A DNA stretch of 64,000 nt from Brenneria sp. hezel4-2-4 (GTDB lineage Bacteria > Pseudomonadota > Gammaproteobacteria > Enterobacterales > Enterobacteriaceae). Positions 59,578 to 64,000 of this stretch are shown here, piece after piece. Made by a program: the position numbers and the translations under genes. The stretch's first letter is position 1. Each line of letters begins with the position of its first letter. Location: positions 310,001 to 374,000 of the forward strand of contig NZ_JABJXS010000002.1 of assembly GCF_013155275.1 (NCBI RefSeq). The letters run 5' to 3'. The notes under the pieces are model-generated. The model did not search any database and was not told where the DNA came from. It worked only from the letters and a program-made list of their open reading frames with translations.

Positions 59578-62500
59578 TCAGGCGGCCAGCGTATGCTGGG
59601 ACATATTGGTTAACAGTGAATGGATAAACTCAATGCGCTGCGGTCGGGCGCTTAAATCGGTAATGAATTTCAGGCGCGTCGGGCCGTCTAATCGGTAAAT
59701 GCCCGGGTTATTCTGAAGCAGCCCGATAAGATGGGTCGGATCGACGCGGTTTTGCTCGCTGAATTCGATAAACCCGCCTTTTTCATGGCCTTCAATGCGT
59801 TTTATCCCCAGCGACTGGGCCTGTTGACGCAGCGCGGCAATCTGTAACAGATGTCGGGTGGCGTCCGGCAGCAGGCCGAAACGATCGATAAGCTCGACTT
59901 TGAGTTCATCCAGCTCATGCGGTTGTTTGGCGCTGGCGATGCGTTTGTAAAAGGACAGCCGGGTATTAACGTCAGGGATAAAGTCTTCCGGCAGCAGGGC
60001 GGGTAACCGCAGTTCAACGTCCGTCTGACTGCTGATCAGGTCTTCCAGCGACGGTTCACGACCGGCCTTCAGCGCTTCAACGGCGCTTTCCAGCAACTCC
60101 ATATACAGCGAGAAGCCCACGCTGGTCATCTGACCGCTTTGGTCTTCACCCAACAGCTCGCCCGCCCCGCGAATTTCCAGATCGTGGGTGGCGAGCGCAA
60201 AGCCCGCGCCCAAATCTTCCAGCGAGGCGATTGCTTCCAGACGCTTGTGCGCATCGGTGCTCATCGCCTTGGGATTCGGCGTCAGCAGATAGGCATAGGC
60301 CTGATGATGCGAGCGCCCGACGCGGCCGCGTAGCTGGTGCAACTGCGCCAGCCCGAAGTGGTCGGCCCGTTCAATGATAATGGTATTGGCGCTGGGAATA
60401 TCGATGCCGGTCTCAATGATGGTGGTGCAAACCAGTACGTTGAACCGCTGGTGATGAAAATCATTCATCACCCGTTCCAGATCGCGTTCACGCATCTGGC
60501 CGTGGCCGATGGTGATGCGCGCTTCCGGCACCAGTTCAGCCAGTCGCTGGGTGGCCTTTTCGATGTTTTCCACATCATTGTAGAGATAATAAACCTGACC
60601 GCCGCGCAGAATTTCACGCAGAATGGCCTCGCGCACCACCAGATTGTCGTATTCCCGCACAAAGGTTTTCACCGCCAGCCGACGCGCCGGGGGGGTGGCG
60701 ATAATCGACAGATCGCGCATTCCGCTCATCGCCATATTCAACGTGCGGGGGATCGGCGTGGCGGTCAGCGTAAGAATATCCACGTTGGCGCGCATCGCTT
60801 TAATCCGCTCTTTATGGCGCACGCCGAAGCGGTGCTCTTCATCCACAATCAGCAATCCCAGATCGTGCCAGTGGACATCGTTCTGCAACAGCTTATGGGT
60901 GCCGATCAGAATGTCGACTTTGCCTTGCCGCGTTTCTTCCAGGATCTGCGTTTGTTCGCGTGCGCTGCGAAACCGGGAGATCATTTCGATTTTAACCGGC
61001 CAGTTGGCAAAGCGATCGCGGAAGTTATCGTAGTGTTGCTGCGCCAGCAGGGTGGTCGGCACCAACACCGCCACTTGTTTATGGTTTTCCACGGCCAGGA
61101 ACGCGGCGCGCATCGCGACTTCGGTTTTACCAAAGCCCACATCGCCGCATACCAGACGATCCATCGCCAGCGGCTGGCACATGTCGCTCAGCACGGCATT
61201 AATGGCCTGCGCCTGGTCGGGCGTGGTTTCAAAGGGAAAACTTTCGCAGAACAGCTGATACTGCCCTTTGTCATGCTTAAAGGCAAAACCGCTTTTGGCG
61301 GCGCGTTGCGCGTAGACATCCAATAATTCGGCGGCGACGTCGCGTACTTTTTCGGCCGCTCTCTGTCGCGCGCGCGACCAGGCCTCGCCGCCGAGTTTGT
61401 GCAGCGGCGCGCTTTCGTCTGCGCCGCCGGCATAACGGCTGATCAAATGCAACGAGGATACCGGTACATAAAGTTTATCTTCGCCGGCATAGGTCAGAAT
61501 CAGATATTCGGCTTTAATGCCGCCCGCTTCCAGCGTGGTTAATCCGGCATAGCGCCCCACGCCGTGTTCAAGATGCACTACCGGCTGCCCAGGCCGAAGC
61601 TCCGCCAGGTTACGAATCAACGTCTCGGTATTGATGGCCCGCCGGTTATCCTGCCGCCGGCGACTGACCCGCTCACCCAGCAGATCGCTTTCACAAATCA
61701 GCGCCCGCTGGCGGAGGGTATCGATAAAACCGTGCTCGCTGGCGCCGATGATCAGATTGGCGCCGCGTTTTTTGGCCTGATCCAGATGGTTAATCGGCGT
61801 GGGGTTGAGCTTGATTCGCGCCAGCAACTCTTGCAGGGTTTCGCGCCGGCCTTCGCTTTCGACGGAAAAGATGATCTGCCCGTCAAATTGTTCGATAAAG
61901 CGGCGCAGCGTGTCCAGCGGCGCTTTTTGCTGGTGCTGAATCGCCAGATCCGGCAACGGCAGATAGCCAAGATTCACATTGGCGGCTTTTTCCGGCAGGG
62001 TGTCGGTGCGCAATTGCACCCGCGGCCAGGCTTTTAGCTCGGAAAACAGGCCGTCAACCCGCAGCCATAACGATTCCGGCGGCAGAAGCGGGCGCATGGG
62101 ATCGACGCGACGGCTTTCAAAGCGCTGCTGAACATCCTGCCAGAAACGTTCGGCGCTCTGTTCGATATCGCCGGTATTCACCACCAGCGTATTGTCGGGG
62201 AAGTAGCTGAACAGCGAAGGCAGCGGCTGATTAAAAAACAGCGGTTGCCAGTATTCAATACCGGCGGGCCAGGCGCTTTTGCTCACCTGCTGATAGATGT
62301 GCTCCGCATCGCGGCGCACGTCAAATTGTTCCCGCCACTGGCTGCGAAACAATTCGATGGCGGTTTTATCGGTTGGAAATTCATGCGCGGGCAGCAGATT
62401 GATGTGCGGCACTTCATTTAATGTCCGCTGCGTATCGACATCAAACAGCCGCAGGCTATCGATTTCATCATCAAAGAAATCAATTCGGTACGGCTCCTCG

Positions 62501-63027
62501 CTGCCCATCGGGAACAGATCCAGCAGCGCGCCGCGGGTGGCGAACTCCCCGTGCTCCATCACCTGATCGACGCTGCGGTAGCCCGCCTGTTCCAGCTGCG
62601 AACGCAGTTTGTCGCGCGATAGGCGCTGGCCTTTTTTCAGCATCAGCGCATGACCGTGCAGGAAATTATGCGGGCATACCCGCTGCATCAGGGTGTTGAC
62701 CGGCAGGATCAAGACGCCCCGATCCAGCGACGGCAACTGATACAGGGTGGAAAGCCGACTGGAAATAATTTCCTGATGGGGAGAAAAGCTGTCGTAAGGC
62801 AGCGTTTCCCAATCAGGCAAGCTGGTGACGGGTTGTTCGGTAAATTGTTGAATTTCATCGCGCAGACGCAAGGCGTTCTGCATATCAGGGGCGATAAGCA
62901 CGACCAGTCCACTATGGCGGTCAATGATCTCTGCACATTCTACGGCGCAGGCGGCGCCGGTTAATTGCCCCAGCAGGCGTTGCTCACCCGATTTGAGCGG
63001 CAACGGATAACGATATTTTTCAGGCAT
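59578..63027 (-). CDS. mfd: Mfd, transcription-repair coupling factor
   Basis: An 1149-residue SF2 translocase that removes stalled RNA polymerase and recruits UvrA. Order: UvrB-like N-terminal domains, the RNAP-interacting domain with LVHLEHGVGRYAGL-type sequence (PVVHLEHGVGRYAGLTTLEA) near 480-500, Walker A GDVGFGKTEVAMR near 627, the DEEH box VDEEHRFGV near 725, the translocation motif LRGRVGRSHHQAYAYLL, and the C-terminal TRCF autoinhibitory domain. Full length as in E. coli. Divergent from lolC. Confidence 0.98.
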   Translation of the reverse strand: MPEKYRYPLPLKSGEQRLLGQLTGAACAVECAEIIDRHSGLVVLIAPDMQNALRLRDEIQQFTEQPVTSLPDWETLPYDSFSPHQEIISSRLSTLYQLPSLDRGVLILPVNTLMQRVCPHNFLHGHALMLKKGQRLSRDKLRSQLEQAGYRSVDQVMEHGEFATRGALLDLFPMGSEEPYRIDFFDDEIDSLRLFDVDTQRTLNEVPHINLLPAHEFPTDKTAIELFRSQWREQFDVRRDAEHIYQQVSKSAWPAGIEYWQPLFFNQPLPSLFSYFPDNTLVVNTGDIEQSAERFWQDVQQRFESRRVDPMRPLLPPESLWLRVDGLFSELKAWPRVQLRTDTLPEKAANVNLGYLPLPDLAIQHQQKAPLDTLRRFIEQFDGQIIFSVESEGRRETLQELLARIKLNPTPINHLDQAKKRGANLIIGASEHGFIDTLRQRALICESDLLGERVSRRRQDNRRAINTETLIRNLAELRPGQPVVHLEHGVGRYAGLTTLEAGGIKAEYLILTYAGEDKLYVPVSSLHLISRYAGGADESAPLHKLGGEAWSRARQRAAEKVRDVAAELLDVYAQRAAKSGFAFKHDKGQYQLFCESFPFETTPDQAQAINAVLSDMCQPLAMDRLVCGDVGFGKTEVAMRAAFLAVENHKQVAVLVPTTLLAQQHYDNFRDRFANWPVKIEMISRFRSAREQTQILEETRQGKVDILIGTHKLLQNDVHWHDLGLLIVDEEHRFGVRHKERIKAMRANVDILTLTATPIPRTLNMAMSGMRDLSIIATPPARRLAVKTFVREYDNLVVREAILREILRGGQVYYLYNDVENIEKATQRLAELVPEARITIGHGQMRERDLERVMNDFHHQRFNVLVCTTIIETGIDIPSANTIIIERADHFGLAQLHQLRGRVGRSHHQAYAYLLTPNPKAMSTDAHKRLEAIASLEDLGAGFALATHDLEIRGAGELLGEDQSGQMTSVGFSLYMELLESAVEALKAGREPSLEDLISSQTDVELRLPALLPEDFIPDVNTRLSFYKRIASAKQPHELDELKVELIDRFGLLPDATRHLLQIAALRQQAQSLGIKRIEGHEKGGFIEFSEQNRVDPTHLIGLLQNNPGIYRLDGPTRLKFITDLSARPQRIEFIHSLLTNMSQHTLAA

Positions 63028-63164
63028 AATCTGATTATCAGGTCTCGACCCCGGTGTCCGCTAAGAAAAAGCCGGAGAGTGAGGGTGTTAGGGTTCCATA
63101 AAGCGGTGCTACCCTTTATTATCCTTGATCACTTTGCTTTGGCAACCTCATCCAGACGGATTTC

Positions 63165-64000
63165 ATGTATCAACCTGTCGCATTATTCATTGGCCTGCGT
63201 TATATGCGCGGCCGAGCATCGGACCGCTTCGGGCGGTTTGTCTCCTGGTTATCGGCCATTGGCATCACCCTGGGGGTGATGGCGCTGGTAACCGTACTGT
63301 CGGTTATGAATGGTTTCGAGCGTGAACTGGAGAACAATATCCTGGGGCTGATGCCGCAGGCGTTGATCACCACGCCACAAGGCTCGCTTGATCCGCAGGC
63401 CCAGCCAGCCTCGAACCTGGATGCGTTGCGGGGGATTAACCGCGCGGCGCCCTTAACCACCGGGGAGGTGGTGCTGCAAAGCGCCCGCAGCGTCGCCGTG
63501 GGCGTAATGCTGGGCGTCAACCCGGATGAAGCGGAACCTTTATCGCGCTATCTGGTGAACGTAAGGCAACAGCAGCTACAGCCGGGAGGCTATCAGGTCA
63601 TTCTCGGCGATCAACTGGCGTCTCAACTGGGCGTAAAACGCGGCGAACAACTGCGTCTGATGGTGCCCAGCGCCAGCCAGCTCACCCCAATGGGGCGTAT
63701 CCCCAGCCAGCGGTTATTCACCGTCGCCGGAACCTTTGCCGCCAACAGCGAGGTTGATGGCTACCAACTGCTGGTCAATCAGCAGGATGCCTCACGGCTG
63801 ATGCGCTATCCGGCCGGCAATATTACCGGCTGGCGCCTGTGGCTCGATCAACCGCTGGCGGTCGATACGCTGAGCCGCCAGACATTGCCGGACGGGCTGG
63901 TGTGGAAAGACTGGCGTGAGCGCAAGGGGGAGTTATTCCAGGCGGTGAGGATGGAGAAAAACATGATGGGGCTGCTGCTGAGTCTGATTATCGCCGTCGC
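63165..64000 (+). CDS. lolC: LolC, lipoprotein-releasing ABC transporter membrane subunit (C-terminus beyond the right edge)
   Basis: 278 codons are read without interruption from ATG 63165 to the window edge (E. coli LolC has about 399). N-terminal helix [20 protein letters not shown] follows [20 protein letters not shown]; the large periplasmic domain contains the hook region VMVPSAS-like [20 protein letters not shown] that in LolC recruits LolA. The second helix ([13 protein letters not shown]) is cut by the edge. It would be followed by lolD and lolE, as known in E. coli. Confidence 0.96.
   Translation, partial: MYQPVALFIGLRYMRGRASDRFGRFVSWLSAIGITLGVMALVTVLSVMNGFERELENNILGLMPQALITTPQGSLDPQAQPASNLDALRGINRAAPLTTGEVVLQSARSVAVGVMLGVNPDEAEPLSRYLVNVRQQQLQPGGYQVILGDQLASQLGVKRGEQLRLMVPSASQLTPMGRIPSQRLFTVAGTFAANSEVDGYQLLVNQQDASRLMRYPAGNITGWRLWLDQPLAVDTLSRQTLPDGLVWKDWRERKGELFQAVRMEKNMMGLLLSLIIAV

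Noticed and set aside
60337-61326. 329-codon frame on the plus strand, opposite mfd
   Set aside because: Antisense of the conserved Mfd helicase motifs; the composition (His, Gln and Arg rich) is typical of mirror frames in GC-rich genes.

Overview
The window is a single chromosomal segment of a gamma-proteobacterium of the order Enterobacterales. Most genes match Escherichia coli K-12 genes from the 21-25 minute region closely in order, orientation and protein sequence. The departures from that order, plus two chemoreceptor genes ending in CheR/CheB tether-like pentapeptides, suggest a soft-rot or plant-associated relative (Pectobacteriaceae such as Brenneria, Pectobacterium, Dickeya or Lonsdalea). 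That family placement is an inference from gene content, not from a search.

Layout. (1) 1-8.3 kb: yccS (cut by the left edge), yccF, helD, mgsA, yccT, yccU, hspQ, yccX, tusE, yccA and a tRNA-Ser(UGA). This is the E. coli order except that rlmI is missing between hspQ and yccX. hspQ has a near-perfect heat-shock (sigma-32) promoter. (2) 8.3-17.4 kb: an AT-rich accessory stretch of small genes (zinc ribbon, AriR/YmgB-like, UspF, YbiI, a TudS-type desulfurase, an OrtT/GhoT-like membrane toxin, orphans). It is followed by a chemoreceptor and by a His-rich PepSY/DUF2946 pair that is probably concerned with metals. (3) 17.4-29.5 kb: opgGH (osmoregulated glucans), mdtG, lpxL, trhO, yceI/yceJ, bssS, a small unknown gene, dinI with its LexA box, and pyrC. 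(4) 29.6-35.5 kb: a monooxygenase-fold gene, rne, rluC and yceF. The flagellar and mdtH/rimJ block that lies between pyrC and rne in E. coli is absent. (5) 35.6-46.4 kb: the lipid/ribosome/cell-cycle cluster yceD-rpmF-plsX-fabH-fabD-fabG-acpP-fabF-pabC-mltG-tmk-holB-tatD-family gene. (6) 46.7-54.7 kb: ptsG with a conserved control region, hinT-ycfL-lpoB-thiK-nagZ-ycfP, ndh behind a perfect FNR palindrome, and ycfJ. (7) 55-58 kb: a second chemoreceptor, an orphan GltI-type binding protein and yegD, lying where E. coli has fhuE/bhsA. (8) 59.6-64 kb: mfd and the start of lolC (cut by the right edge).

The conserved parts are housekeeping: phospholipid and fatty-acid synthesis, RNA decay, peptidoglycan synthesis and recycling, glucose uptake, respiration and transcription-coupled repair. 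Most of the novelty lies in the 8.3-13 kb stretch and the 55-58 kb insertion. I found no prophage, insertion sequence, CRISPR array or secretion system. I did not find a convincing undescribed multi-gene system. The best candidates for follow-up are the orphan OrtT/GhoT-like toxin neighbourhood, the His-rich PepSY/DUF2946 pair, the chemoreceptor with its adjacent GltI protein, and the large inverted repeats between fabF and pabC.
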